Part shown: in pieces, positions 6,946 through 16,165 of the stretch
Position numbering within the stretch: the first letter of the stretch is position 1
How the letters are laid out: each line of letters begins with the position of its first letter
Source of the DNA: Stappia sp. WLB 29
GTDB taxonomy: Bacteria; Pseudomonadota; Alphaproteobacteria; Rhizobiales; Stappiaceae
Direction of reading: 5' to 3'
Assembly: GCF_023507705.1 (NCBI RefSeq)
Contig: NZ_JALBGD010000002.1
Location: 248,001 to 312,000 of the forward strand
Length of the DNA stretch: 64,000 nucleotides
Translations under genes and position numbers: made by a program
Notes under the pieces: generated by a model
Told to the model about the DNA's origin: nothing
What the model saw: only the letters and a program-made list of their open reading frames with translations
The model's database searches: none

Positions 6946-9900
6946 TCAGGCGGCAAGGCGCAGCGCGTAGCGCCCGTCCTGCGGCGAGACACGGCCCATG
7001 CGGTGGAGCGAGGCCAGCACCGCGGCGATGGAGGGGCGCAGGGTCTTGCTCTTGCGGAACCGGGCGGCGATGTCGTCGGCGCTGAGCGGGCCGTCGGCAT
7101 CCATGAGCGCCCAGACCACTGCCAGCGTCTGGTCGGCATCCGACTTGGGGAAGGCGGGCTTCGGTCCGCTTGCCGCCGCTGCCGCCGGCGCCGGCCCGAG
7201 GTCCAGCTCCATCTCGGCCTTCTCCGCCTCGGTGCCGAAGCGCGGGATCTGGTAGTCGGGCCGCAGCCAGCGCACATGGCCGCGCGCTTCCTCGCGGGCG
7301 CGCTCCTTGTTGAGCGCGACGAGGCGTTCCAGCACGTCTTCCTCGGGCAGGTCCGCCGGCCAGCCATAGGCCTCGGCGACGGCGACATCGAGCCGCTCGT
7401 GCAGCTCCTTCAGGATCAGCACCAGCCCGTCGTCGTAAGTCACGCGCTCCTTGTCGGTCAGCTCGTCCGGCCGCGCCCCAGCCTTCAGCCGCTCCAGCAC
7501 GTTGTAAAGGCCGGTCAGGGTCAGATGCGCATGCTCGGCCAGCACCCGCTTGCGATGGGCGTCCAGCTCCTCGGCGATTGCGCCGATCGTCTGCTTCTGC
7601 GTCTCGGAGGCGTCCGGGAAGGGGAAGGGGTCAAAGCAGCGCGATTTGGAGTAGCGCGGATCGTTGCCGATCCCCAGCCAGCCGCCTGCCCGCAGCGCCC
7701 AGATCCCGTGAAAGCGGGAAGACAGGACACCGAGCGGATATCCGTCGCTGAGGCCGATGGCGACAAGCATGTTGTCCGCCAGAATTTCGGCATCGAGGAA
7801 CTGGAACACTCGGTGTTTTGTAGTTTCCGGAGTTACTATAACTCGAGGAATTGTGGCCGAAAACGAGCGATACATTTCATGTGTTGCTCCAAACCAATGC
7901 CAATTTACGCGACGAAACTCCATGTTATTATGCTCGCGCTCCGGCTTAACTTTCATTGCGACATGTTGGTAGACTTCTGGATAACTCGCGCGAAGTTCTT
8001 CTTGGCTCATGGGATAGTTATCGATAACCATTACCCCTCGAGCGCGTGCGGTCATGTCCTTCCCATTACGGTATTTGCGGATGTGTTTCTCAAGGCCCAC
8101 GCGGGTGCCTAGACCGAGGTGTTTTGCTTCGTTTGGCGTTACGATAAATCCCGAACCATGCAATTTCACGCCCGGCGAGCAAACTCCTTCGTTCGCCCGA
8201 AGCTTAAGCGCTCCCGTCACATCCACACCAACCGTCAGATCCGAATGGATCTTGCCGCTTTTCGCGTCGAACAGGATCACCGGGCTGTCCGTGTCGATGG
8301 CGCGCTCGCTGACCGTTTCCAGCAGCAGCCCGTCCCGCGTGCCGGCTTCCGCCACCGTCATGGCGATGCGCACGGCGGCGCTGTCGCGCGTCACCCGCGT
8401 CCAGGGGTGGTCGGGGATCGCCATCACCAGCGACAGCGGCTTCTTGGCGCTCAGGTGGCGCTCCATCACCCGGCGCTGGAACACCTGGCTGATCGAATTG
8501 GTGGTGACGAGGCCGAAGCGCTTGAGGCCGCTTTTCGGCCGTAGCAGCATCTCCGCCGCCCGGTCCCACCAATACATGACGAAATCGGCGCTTTCGTTCA
8601 TGTGGGCATGCGCCTTCCACAGCGCTTCGGCATAAGGCGAGCCCATGCGCGCGCGGATGTCTTTGCCGCCGACGAAGGGCGGGTTGCCGACGATATAGTC
8701 GGCCTTGGGCCAGTCCGGCCGGCGCGGATTGGGATAGGTCTCCTTGCCGTCCACCACTTGCGGCAGCGGATAGCCGTCCCAGGTCAGCACCGCATCCATC
8801 TGGCGGATGTTGCGGAACTGCTTGAGGATCGGTTCGGTCGGCGCGACGCCCTGGTTCTTGAAGTGCCATTGCAGATGGCCGATCCACAGCACCAGTTCGG
8901 CAATCGCCGCCGCGCGCGGGTTGATCTCCAACCCCAGGAACTGGTGCGGGTCGACCGTGTGCCGGTCGAGCGCCAGCGACACCTGGCCGCCGAGGTCGGC
9001 GATCACTTCCAGCACCTTGCCTTCCAGCTTCTTCATCAGCTCCAGCGAGACATAGAGGAAGTTGCCGGTGCCGCAGGCCGGGTCGAGCACCAGCGTCTCG
9101 CACAGCCGGTCGTGGAACGCCTGCGCCGTCTTCACCGCCGCGTCGTTGCGCCCTTCCGCCTTCTGCCGCTCGATGGTGGCCAGCGCATTGTCCCAGTCGG
9201 CCTGCAGCGGGTCGATCACCGTCGCCACCACCAGCCGCTCCACATAGGCGCGCGGGGTGTAATGGGCGCCGAGCTTGCGCCGCTCGCCGGGATCGAGCGC
9301 CTGTTCCAGGAAGGTGCCGAAGATCGCCGGCTCCACGTCCTTCCAGTCGTAGGCGGCGGCTGCCGCCAGCTCGCCGATCTCCTCGCGGGCGAGCTTCAGC
9401 GCGCGGCGGTCCTTGAAGAAGGCGCCGTTGAACTGCTTGACCTTCTCGCGGATCGTTGCGGTGAAGCCGCCTTCATCCATCGCCCGCCACAGGTCTTCCA
9501 TCATGCCGGGGAAGATCTCGGGCTTTTCCCGACATTCGTTCAAAAGGGCGCGGAAGCTCTCGGGCGGCAGCAGGCCGACATCTTCGGCGAACATGGTGAA
9601 GAGCACGCGCATGAGGAACATGGCGACGTCTTCCGGCGGGTGGCCGGCCTTTTCCAGCGCCTGGCTGACCTTGGCGATGCGCTCGGCGATCTCGCGGGTG
9701 ACGCGGGCGGCGTGGCGCGAGGGGTCGAGCGCCATCGGGTCCGACCAGATCGTCTTCAGCCGGGCGCGCACGCTCTCCTCGCGCAGGTCCTCCAGGTAGA
9801 TTCGGAAGGAGCGGCGGTCGGGGAACTGGTCGTAGGCCTTTCCGTCGCGGCGGAAATTCGCATAGATCTCGATGCAGTGGCCGACGTCGCAGACCATGAC

Positions 9901-10350
9901 GAAGGGCGGCGGCTCGTGCGCGGCCGGCAGCAGGCGCACATAGTTCTCCGCCTGGGCGCGGGCGTTCATCATAAGCACGTCCCAGGCGCGGTTGGCGCTC
10001 ACCCTGCGCCCTCGCAGCGGCTCGTTCGCGGCTCCGTCGAGGCCGGGAAGCGGCGGCGCGTCGCTGAGCTTCTTGTCGCCCACCTGGCGGCTTTGCTTGG
10101 CCTCCAGCACGAAGCAGTCGCGCTTGTACAGGTCGATGCGCTTGTCCGAGACGCGGCCGTCGCGCGTCTCCTCGCGGACCACACGCTCGAACACGTAGTC
10201 GTTGCCCGAATGGGTCGCGCTGGCGCCGTCCGGGTGCGGTTCGCCCAGCACGTCGCACAGCTCGGTCAGGAACAGGGCGTAGTTGGCCCGTTCCTGGCCG
10301 CCTTCGACGCCTTGCCATTTCGCGATGAACGCCTCGACCGTGGATTGCAT
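6946..10350 (-). CDS. MmeI-like type IIL restriction-modification protein (nuclease, N6-adenine methyltransferase and specificity domain in one chain)
   Basis: Single 1134-aa polypeptide. The N-terminus carries a PD-(D/E)XK-type nuclease site: D73, nine residues, then E83-A-K85, the same D-X9-EXK spacing known for MmeI. GAHYT lies at 361-365, the SAM-binding motif DPACGTGNF at 423-431 and the catalytic NPPF at 556-559, together marking a gamma-type N6-adenine methyltransferase. A target-recognition segment follows (about 700-860), containing GKDMTARARGVMVID and TPETTKHRVFQFLD. The C-terminus has an extra Ala/Pro-rich linker and about 80 residues resembling a winged helix, making it longer than MmeI (about 920 aa). 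Type IIL enzymes cut at a fixed distance from an asymmetric site and need no partner genes, which fits its solitary position. The specificity segment is clearly AT-rich against the rest. An orphan methylase is possible if the nuclease is inactive. Confidence 0.85.
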   Translation of the reverse strand: MQSTVEAFIAKWQGVEGGQERANYALFLTELCDVLGEPHPDGASATHSGNDYVFERVVREETRDGRVSDKRIDLYKRDCFVLEAKQSRQVGDKKLSDAPPLPGLDGAANEPLRGRRVSANRAWDVLMMNARAQAENYVRLLPAAHEPPPFVMVCDVGHCIEIYANFRRDGKAYDQFPDRRSFRIYLEDLREESVRARLKTIWSDPMALDPSRHAARVTREIAERIAKVSQALEKAGHPPEDVAMFLMRVLFTMFAEDVGLLPPESFRALLNECREKPEIFPGMMEDLWRAMDEGGFTATIREKVKQFNGAFFKDRRALKLAREEIGELAAAAAYDWKDVEPAIFGTFLEQALDPGERRKLGAHYTPRAYVERLVVATVIDPLQADWDNALATIERQKAEGRNDAAVKTAQAFHDRLCETLVLDPACGTGNFLYVSLELMKKLEGKVLEVIADLGGQVSLALDRHTVDPHQFLGLEINPRAAAIAELVLWIGHLQWHFKNQGVAPTEPILKQFRNIRQMDAVLTWDGYPLPQVVDGKETYPNPRRPDWPKADYIVGNPPFVGGKDIRARMGSPYAEALWKAHAHMNESADFVMYWWDRAAEMLLRPKSGLKRFGLVTTNSISQVFQRRVMERHLSAKKPLSLVMAIPDHPWTRVTRDSAAVRIAMTVAEAGTRDGLLLETVSERAIDTDSPVILFDAKSGKIHSDLTVGVDVTGALKLRANEGVCSPGVKLHGSGFIVTPNEAKHLGLGTRVGLEKHIRKYRNGKDMTARARGVMVIDNYPMSQEELRASYPEVYQHVAMKVKPEREHNNMEFRRVNWHWFGATHEMYRSFSATIPRVIVTPETTKHRVFQFLDAEILADNMLVAIGLSDGYPLGVLSSRFHGIWALRAGGWLGIGNDPRYSKSRCFDPFPFPDASETQKQTIGAIAEELDAHRKRVLAEHAHLTLTGLYNVLERLKAGARPDELTDKERVTYDDGLVLILKELHERLDVAVAEAYGWPADLPEEDVLERLVALNKERAREEARGHVRWLRPDYQIPRFGTEAEKAEMELDLGPAPAAAAASGPKPAFPKSDADQTLAVVWALMDADGPLSADDIAARFRKSKTLRPSIAAVLASLHRMGRVSPQDGRYALRLAA

Positions 10351-10534
10351 GCGTGCTCGCCTCTCCCTGTCCTTATCGTTTTACCCGGCCCGCCCCGTCG
10401 CGCAAGCCGGCAGGTAGAGGCTTGCCCCATCGCCGCGCCGCTTTTCATCCTTGCTGTTGGCCGGTACCAATGGGCGGAGAGATGAAGGGCAGGTCCCAGG
10501 ACAGGTCCAGGACAGGTTCAAGGGGAGGAAAGCC

Positions 10535-11527
10535 ATGAGCTTCAACGCGCTGGTCGTCGACAAGGACGAGGCGGGGGCCGTATCGGCCGGGGTCGAGGCC
10601 GTGACGGAAGACCGTCTGCCGGAGGGCGACGTCACCGTTGCGGTCGAGTATTCGACGCTGAACTACAAGGACGGGCTGTGCCTCGGCTCCGGCGGCGGGC
10701 TGGTGCGCGCCTGGCCGCATGTGCCGGGCATCGATTTTGCCGGCACGGTCGAGGCCTCCTCCGATCCGCGCTATGCGCCCGGCGACAAGGTGGTGCTGAC
10801 CGGCTGGCGCGTCGGCGAGGTGCGCTGGGGCGGCTATGCGCAGAAGGCGCGGGTGATGGCCGACTGGCTGGTGCCCTTGCCGCAGGGCCTCACCACCCGC
10901 GACGCCATGGCGGTCGGCACGGCCGGCTTCACCGCCATGCTCGCCGTGATGGCGCTGGAGGATCACGGGCTGAAGGTGGGAGGCGGCCCGGTGCTGGTCA
11001 CGGGGGCTGCCGGCGGCGTCGGTTCGGTCGCGACCGCGATCCTTGCGAAACTCGGCCACGAGGTCGCGGCGGTGACGGGCCGGCCGGAGACGGAAGCCTA
11101 TCTCAAGGGGCTGGGCGCCACGCGTATCGTCGCGCGCGAGGACATCGCGGAAACGGTCAAGCGGCCGCTGGAGAGCGAGACCTGGGCGGGCTGCGTCGAT
11201 GCGGTCGGCGGGGCGATGCTGGCGCGGGTGCTGGGGCAGATGAAATACGGTTCCTCGGTCGCCGCCGTCGGGCTGGCCGGCGGTGCTGCCTTGCCTGCGA
11301 CCGTCGTTCCCTTCCTGCTGCGGGCGGTCAACCTGCTCGGCATCGATTCCGTCATGCGTCCCTATGAGGACCGGGTGCGGGCCTGGTCGCGGATCGCGGC
11401 GGACCTGCCGATGGACAAGCTGAACGGGATGGTGGTGCCGGCGCGCCTTGCCGACCTCCCGGAACTCGGCAAGGCGATCCTTGCCGGCCATGTGCGCGGG
11501 CGCGTCGTCGTCGACGTCAACGCCTGA
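10535..11527 (+). CDS. acuI: Acrylyl-CoA reductase (AcuI/YhdH family, NADPH)
   Basis: Medium-chain dehydrogenase/reductase of 330 aa without the zinc-binding residues of alcohol dehydrogenases. Family features include VEYSTLNYKDGLCL, PGIDFAGTV, the nucleotide-binding VLVTGAAGGVGSVATAIL and the C-terminal GIDSVM segment. AcuI reduces acrylyl-CoA to propionyl-CoA with NADPH, either in 3-hydroxypropionate/DMSP use or as detoxification of acrylyl-CoA. The ATG at 10535 follows a strong ribosome-binding site (AGGGGAGGAA, 10520s); the frame is open further upstream without such support. Monocistronic: divergent from the RM gene and closed by a rho-independent terminator. Confidence 0.9.
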   Translation: MSFNALVVDKDEAGAVSAGVEAVTEDRLPEGDVTVAVEYSTLNYKDGLCLGSGGGLVRAWPHVPGIDFAGTVEASSDPRYAPGDKVVLTGWRVGEVRWGGYAQKARVMADWLVPLPQGLTTRDAMAVGTAGFTAMLAVMALEDHGLKVGGGPVLVTGAAGGVGSVATAILAKLGHEVAAVTGRPETEAYLKGLGATRIVAREDIAETVKRPLESETWAGCVDAVGGAMLARVLGQMKYGSSVAAVGLAGGAALPATVVPFLLRAVNLLGIDSVMRPYEDRVRAWSRIAADLPMDKLNGMVVPARLADLPELGKAILAGHVRGRVVVDVNA

Positions 11528-11563
11528 GGCGTCTCCCCCGCCAGACGGTCCGGTGCAGAAACG

Positions 11564-11594
11564 GACGGGGCGCTGCGGCCCCGTCTTTTCTTTT
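11564..11594 (+). terminator. Rho-independent terminator after acuI
   Basis: Perfect 7-bp stem GACGGGG/CCCCGTC with an 8-base loop, immediately followed by TTTTCTTTT. It separates acuI from the phosphonate genes, so those need their own promoter in the short stretch 11595-11663. Confidence 0.85.
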
Positions 11595-11663
11595 GGCGGG
11601 CGCTTCGCTACCAATGAGCCGCCTCACGAACGGGCGCCGGCAGGCCGGCCGAAAGGAGTTGTT

Positions 11664-13283
11664 TTGCAAAAGCACGTCGCACTCGACCGCGCATCGGCGC
11701 CGGTCTCCAGGTTCACCCGGTTGCGCGAGCTGTTGCAGCGTCCGGATCTCGCCTTCCTGATGGAGGCGCATAGCGGCCTGTCCGCCAAGATCGTCGAGGA
11801 AGCCGGCTTCGAGGGCATCTGGGCCTCGGGCCTGTCCATGTCGGCGGCGCTCGGCGTGCGCGACAACAACGAGCTGTCCTGGACCCAGGTGCTCGACATG
11901 CTGGAATACATGTCGGACGCCTCCAGCCTGCCGATCCTCGTCGACGGCGACACCGGCTACGGCAATTTCAACAATTTCCGCCGTTTCGTCGCCAAGCTGT
12001 GCGAGCGCGGCATCGCCGGCGTGTGCATCGAGGACAAGATCTTCCCCAAGACCAACTCGTTCCTGGGCGAGAACCAGCCGCTCGCCGACATCGACGAGTT
12101 CTGCGGCAAGATCAAGGCCGGCAAGGACACCCAGAGCCATCCGGACTTCCAGATCGTCGCCCGGGTCGAGGCGCTGATCGCCGGGCGCGGCCTCGACGAG
12201 GCCCTGAAGCGCGCCCATGCCTATGCGGATGCGGGGGCGGATGCCATCGTCATCCATTCCAAGAAGAGCACGGCCGACGAGATCGTCGAGTTCTGCCGGG
12301 AGTTCGGCGACCGGGCGCCGGTGATCCTGATCCCGACCAAGTATTACCGCACGCCGACCGAGAAGCTGCGCGAGGCCGGCGCCTCGATGATCATCTGGGC
12401 CAACCACAACCTGCGCGCCTCGATCCGCGCCATGCGCGACACCTGCGCGGCCCTGCGCGAGCACCAGACCCTCTTGGAGGTGGAAAGCGACGTGGCGCCG
12501 CTCGGCGACGTGTTCTCGCTCGCCGGCTCGCAGGAGCTGGAAGAGGCGGAGAAGCGCTATCTTGCCGCCACCGCGCCGCGCCGCGCCATCGTTCTGGCCG
12601 CAACCCGCGGCGAGGAGCTCGGCGACCTGACGATCGACCGGCCGAAATGCATGCTGCCCGTGCGCGGCACCTCGCTGCTCGGCCGCCAGGTCGAGGCGCT
12701 GTCGCGCCACGGCGTTGCCGATATCCGCGTCGTCGTCGGCTACAAGGCCGAGGCGGTCGAGGCGCCGGGCATCTCGCTCATCGAGAACGCGGAGTACCAG
12801 ACCAGCGGCGAGGCGCAGTCCCTGTCGCTGGCGCTCGGCGAGGGCGACACCATCGTCTCCTATGGCGACATTCTCTACCGTCCGTTCTTCCTGGCGATGC
12901 TGGAGGACCGGGAGGAGGACATCGTGCTTGCGGTCGATCCGCGCGTCTCGGGCCGCGCGGGCCGCGACGCCGTCGCCTGCACGCTTCCCTTCTCCGACGA
13001 TCTCGACCCGGACGCCGAGACGCCGCAGCTGAAGGGCTTCGTCGCGGAAGGCGGCGACGGCGAGTGGGTCGGCCTCATGCGGGCGAGCGCCGCGGGCGCT
13101 GCCCGGCTGCGCCGCACGCTGGACGAGATGGCGGCCGAGGGCAGCCTTGCGGGCGCCGATCTCGGCGCGGTGCTGACCCGCATGGCGGCGGCCGGCGAGC
13201 GCATCGGCGTCGTCTATGTCACCGGCTTCTGGCGCAATGTGAACGACCTGATGGACCTGGCGCAGGCGCGCGATGCGGTCTGA
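11664..13283 (+). CDS. Phosphoenolpyruvate mutase fused to a CTP:phosphonate cytidylyltransferase
   Basis: A 539-aa two-domain enzyme. Residues 1 to about 300 are a PEP mutase: the diagnostic active-site loop EDKIFPKTNS is at 123-132 and the Mg-binding VDGDTGYG at 93-100. PEP mutase makes the C-P bond, turning PEP into phosphonopyruvate. From about 315 a nucleotidyltransferase domain follows, with LAATRGEELGDLTIDRPKCMLPV, a typical NTP-transferase signature; in similar fusions (PntC type) it activates 2-aminoethylphosphonate to CMP-AEP. The start is a TTG at 11664 preceded by AAAGGAG with a 5-base gap; no ATG gives a better N-terminus. It is the first gene of a block with ppd (24 bases on) and an AEP aminotransferase. 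The specific alcohol or phosphonate used by the second domain is inferred. Confidence 0.92.
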   Translation: MQKHVALDRASAPVSRFTRLRELLQRPDLAFLMEAHSGLSAKIVEEAGFEGIWASGLSMSAALGVRDNNELSWTQVLDMLEYMSDASSLPILVDGDTGYGNFNNFRRFVAKLCERGIAGVCIEDKIFPKTNSFLGENQPLADIDEFCGKIKAGKDTQSHPDFQIVARVEALIAGRGLDEALKRAHAYADAGADAIVIHSKKSTADEIVEFCREFGDRAPVILIPTKYYRTPTEKLREAGASMIIWANHNLRASIRAMRDTCAALREHQTLLEVESDVAPLGDVFSLAGSQELEEAEKRYLAATAPRRAIVLAATRGEELGDLTIDRPKCMLPVRGTSLLGRQVEALSRHGVADIRVVVGYKAEAVEAPGISLIENAEYQTSGEAQSLSLALGEGDTIVSYGDILYRPFFLAMLEDREEDIVLAVDPRVSGRAGRDAVACTLPFSDDLDPDAETPQLKGFVAEGGDGEWVGLMRASAAGAARLRRTLDEMAAEGSLAGADLGAVLTRMAAAGERIGVVYVTGFWRNVNDLMDLAQARDAV

Positions 13284-13307
13284 CCGGAGAGCCTGGAGGC
13301 ACGGGCG

Positions 13308-14447
13308 ATGATCGAGGCGGGCGACTTTCTTTCCGCGGCCAAGCGCCAGGGCATCGACTTCTTCACCGGCGTGCCCTGCAGCTTCCTGACGCCCTTGATG
13401 AATGCGGTGATCTCCGACCGGACGGCGCGCTATGTCGGAGCGACCAGCGAGGGCGAGGCGGTGGCGATTGCTGCCGGCGCCTGGTGCGCGGGCCGCCAGA
13501 CGGTGGTGATGTTCCAGAATTCCGGGCTCGGCAACGCGGTCAATCCGCTGACCTCGCTCAACCATCCCTTCGCCATTCCGACGCTGGTGATCGCCACCTG
13601 GCGCGGCGAGCCGGGGGTGAAGGACGAGCCGCAGCACGAGCTGATGGGGCAGATCACCTCGCAGCTCCTTGCGCTCGCCGGAGTCCATGGCGAGCCGTTC
13701 CCGCTTGCAGCCGCCGACATCGAGCCGGTGCTGGCGCGGGCCGTCGCGCACATGCGCAAGACCGGCCAGCCGGTCGGGCTGGTGCAGCCCAAGGGCGCGA
13801 TCGCGCCGCGGCCGCTGGATGAGGCCCGCGCAGAGCCGGCCCCGCGCGTTGCGCCGGTCGACTTCGGCGGGGCGAGCCTGCCGCGCCGCATGGATGTGCT
13901 GGCGCTGTTGCGCGAGAAGCTGCCCGAAAGCGCCGGTCTCGTCGCCACCACCGGCCATACGGGCCGTGAGCTCTTCACCCTGCAGGACCATGCCGGTCAT
14001 CTTTACTGCGTCGGCTCCATGGGCGGGGCCAGCGCCATCGGCCTCGGTGCCGCGCTCAACTGCGAGCGCGAGATTGCGGTGCTCGACGGCGACGGCGCGG
14101 CATTGATGAAGCTCGGCAACATGGCGACCATCGGCGCCGAGGCGCCGGCCCGCTTCACCCATGTCCTGCTCGACAACGGCCGGCACCTGTCGACCGGCGG
14201 CCAGGCGACCGTCTCCGCGCATGTGGACTTCGCTTCCGTTGCGGCCGCCTGCGGCTACCGTTTCGCCGCGCGCGCCGGCGGCCTTGCCGAGGCGGGAGCG
14301 GCGCTCGATGCGGCGCTCGCCGTGCCGGGGCCGCGCTTCGTGCATGTGAAGGTCGCGGCCGAGGAGGTCGCCGGCCTCGGCCGTCCGACCATTGCACCGC
14401 GCGATGTCGCCCGCCGCTTCCGCGCCCATCTCACCGGTGCCGCATGA
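13308..14447 (+). CDS. ppd: Phosphonopyruvate decarboxylase
   Basis: Thiamine-diphosphate enzyme of 379 aa that decarboxylates phosphonopyruvate to phosphonoacetaldehyde and so drives the unfavourable PEP mutase reaction forward. The N-terminal PYR domain has GIDFFTGVPCSFLTPL and the conserved acidic residue in ATSEGEAVAIAAG (about 45-57). The C-terminal PP domain has VLDGDGAALMKLGNMATIG near 261-279, the ThDP/Mg motif. GGAGG precedes the ATG by nine bases. It lies 24 bases after the mutase gene and overlaps the next gene by ATGA, indicating one operon for AEP synthesis. Confidence 0.92.
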   Translation: MIEAGDFLSAAKRQGIDFFTGVPCSFLTPLMNAVISDRTARYVGATSEGEAVAIAAGAWCAGRQTVVMFQNSGLGNAVNPLTSLNHPFAIPTLVIATWRGEPGVKDEPQHELMGQITSQLLALAGVHGEPFPLAAADIEPVLARAVAHMRKTGQPVGLVQPKGAIAPRPLDEARAEPAPRVAPVDFGGASLPRRMDVLALLREKLPESAGLVATTGHTGRELFTLQDHAGHLYCVGSMGGASAIGLGAALNCEREIAVLDGDGAALMKLGNMATIGAEAPARFTHVLLDNGRHLSTGGQATVSAHVDFASVAAACGYRFAARAGGLAEAGAALDAALAVPGPRFVHVKVAAEEVAGLGRPTIAPRDVARRFRAHLTGAA

Positions 14448-15562
14448 GCGTATCTTCTGGTCTCGTCCTGCTGACGCCCGGCCCGCTGACCACCAGCGAC
14501 CGGGTCAAGGCGGCGATGCTGCGCGACTGGGGCTCACGCGATCCCGCCTTCACCCGCCTTGCCGGCGAGGTTCTGTCGCGGGTCCGCGATCTTGCCGGCG
14601 GCAGGCCGGGCGAGCATATCTGCGTGCCCGTGCAGGGCAGCGGCACCTTCGCGGTCGAGGCGATGCTCGGCAGCCTGCTGCGTCCCGACGAGCGGCTGCT
14701 GCTGCTGGTCAATGGCGCCTACGGCCGGCGCATGGCGGAGATCTGCCGCCGGCTCGGCCGCCCGTTCGAGGTGGTGGAGGTCGCGGAGACGCAGGCGCAT
14801 GACCCCGCCGCACTTGCCGACAGGCTTGCGGCCGATCCCGGCATTGCCGCTGTCGCCATCGTCCATTGCGAGACGACCTCGGGCCTCGTCAATCCGCTCG
14901 AGGCAATCGCCGCCGTGACGAGGGCCGCCGGCCGGCGGCTGCTGGTCGATGCGATGAGCAGCTTCGGCGCGCTCGCCGTCGACATGAGCGGTTGGGGCAT
15001 TTCCGCGCTGGCGGCCAGCTCCAACAAATGCCTGCAAGGCGTTCCCGGCCTTGCCTTCGTGGTCTGCCGGACGGACGAGCTTGCCGCCCGGGCCGGCGTC
15101 TCGCCCTCGCTGGCGCTCGATCTCGAAGACCAGGCGCGGGCGCTTGCCGGCGACGGCCAGTGGCGCTTCACGCCGCCGACCCATGTGGTCGCGGCCCTCC
15201 ACGAGGCCTTGCGGGAGCTTGCCGAGGAGGGCGGCCCGGCCGCCCGGCTCAATCGCTACACCGCCAACCGCGACACGCTGATCGCCGGCATGGCGCGGCT
15301 CGGCTTCGTCCTGGCGCTCGATCCCGCGCTGCAGGCGCCGGTGATCGTCTCCTTCCTGGAGCCGCAGGAGGATTGGTACGACTTCTCCGCCTTTTACGAT
15401 GCGCTTGAGGCGCGCGGCTTCGCCATCTACGCGGGCAAGATGAAGGCGCTCGGCACCTTCCGCGTCGGCACGATCGGGGCCATCGATTCTCTGGTGATCG
15501 AGCGCTTCCTCGCGGCGGTGCAGGCGGTTGTGACAGATCTGAAACAGAAATTGATCCGCTGA
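14444..15562 (+). CDS. 2-aminoethylphosphonate aminotransferase (PhnW-like, biosynthetic direction)
   Basis: Class V PLP-dependent aminotransferase of 372 aa. It begins with LLTPGPLTTSDRVKAAM, typical of AEP:pyruvate transaminases, and carries the PLP-lysine K195 in SSNKCLQGVPGLAFV, D169 in LLVDAMSSFGA, and HCETTSGLVNP at 141-151. In this operon it should aminate phosphonoacetaldehyde to 2-aminoethylphosphonate. No phosphonatase (PhnX) or AEP transport gene is nearby, which favours synthesis over degradation. The start overlaps the ppd stop (ATGA). About 600 non-coding bases follow it. Confidence 0.9.
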   Translation: MSVSSGLVLLTPGPLTTSDRVKAAMLRDWGSRDPAFTRLAGEVLSRVRDLAGGRPGEHICVPVQGSGTFAVEAMLGSLLRPDERLLLLVNGAYGRRMAEICRRLGRPFEVVEVAETQAHDPAALADRLAADPGIAAVAIVHCETTSGLVNPLEAIAAVTRAAGRRLLVDAMSSFGALAVDMSGWGISALAASSNKCLQGVPGLAFVVCRTDELAARAGVSPSLALDLEDQARALAGDGQWRFTPPTHVVAALHEALRELAEEGGPAARLNRYTANRDTLIAGMARLGFVLALDPALQAPVIVSFLEPQEDWYDFSAFYDALEARGFAIYAGKMKALGTFRVGTIGAIDSLVIERFLAAVQAVVTDLKQKLIR

Positions 15563-16165
15563 CCCCGGGGTAGAGCGAACCGGTTGTGCTGCCACGGGTT
15601 ATCGACCTCCGGCGGTGCCGGCGCGCGCGCGGGTCGCGGCGGCCGGCCGCGCTCTGCTCGCGGACGCGGCCGGCGCATTTGCGAGGGAAACCGGTGGAGA
15701 TGCGCGCTTCGGCGTTCGTTTGCGGTGCGGTCGGGCCGGCGATGTTCCGTAGGGTGACCTCTTGGGCCGTGCGGATGCTTCGGGGAGGGCCTGTCGCATC
15801 CTTGGCGCGGGGCACGCGGGGCGGGGAGGGCCGGCCGCCTCCGGATTACCCCTCTCCCTTCGTCGGCTTACTCGACAGTTTCCAACCTTTCGGTTATTTA
15901 GCGATTTCCGTCTGAGTGGGGGCTTGGCGGCAGACTGCTTCATGCAAGGGGGCTTGCAGGGCAAGCAGGGGGTCGCCGCTTTTGTACCACCCGTGCCGGA
16001 ACGCTGATGGCTTCGACGACTGCCCGGAAATATGGGAGCCGGGCTCGCCACGTCCTGCAGGTCGCCAGCCGAGGCGCGCCGACCGTACTGCAGGTGTCGG
16101 CTCCTGATAAATTGAGACAGCTCGAACGGTCTTCGATCCGGGTTCGGGTTTGGGGGTAAGCAAGA
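15563..16165 (+). other. 603-base non-coding interval
   Basis: No convincing gene on either strand. Its left part is extremely G+C rich with runs of alternating GC (15620-15680); its right part (15850-16000) is less so. It contains no clear stem plus U-run. It probably carries the 3' end of the phosphonate operon and the promoter of the sphingoid-base/inositol operon that starts at 16166. A small RNA cannot be excluded. Confidence 0.5.

Noticed and set aside
5515-8112. Very long open frames on the plus strand opposite the CoA-transferase, RM and urt genes
   Set aside because: They are antisense to genes with clear conserved motifs, have compositions typical of GC-rich antisense frames (His-, Arg-, Gly-, Ala-rich) and lack any recognisable domain.
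7780-8230. Insertion of a foreign gene into the RM gene
   Set aside because: The reading frame continues through the AT-rich part and its sequence fits the specificity domain; there is no inserted element, only a probable domain exchange.
10485-10520. Short tandem repeat ACAGGTCCAGG before acuI
   Set aside because: Only two to three imperfect units next to a ribosome-binding site; likely chance.
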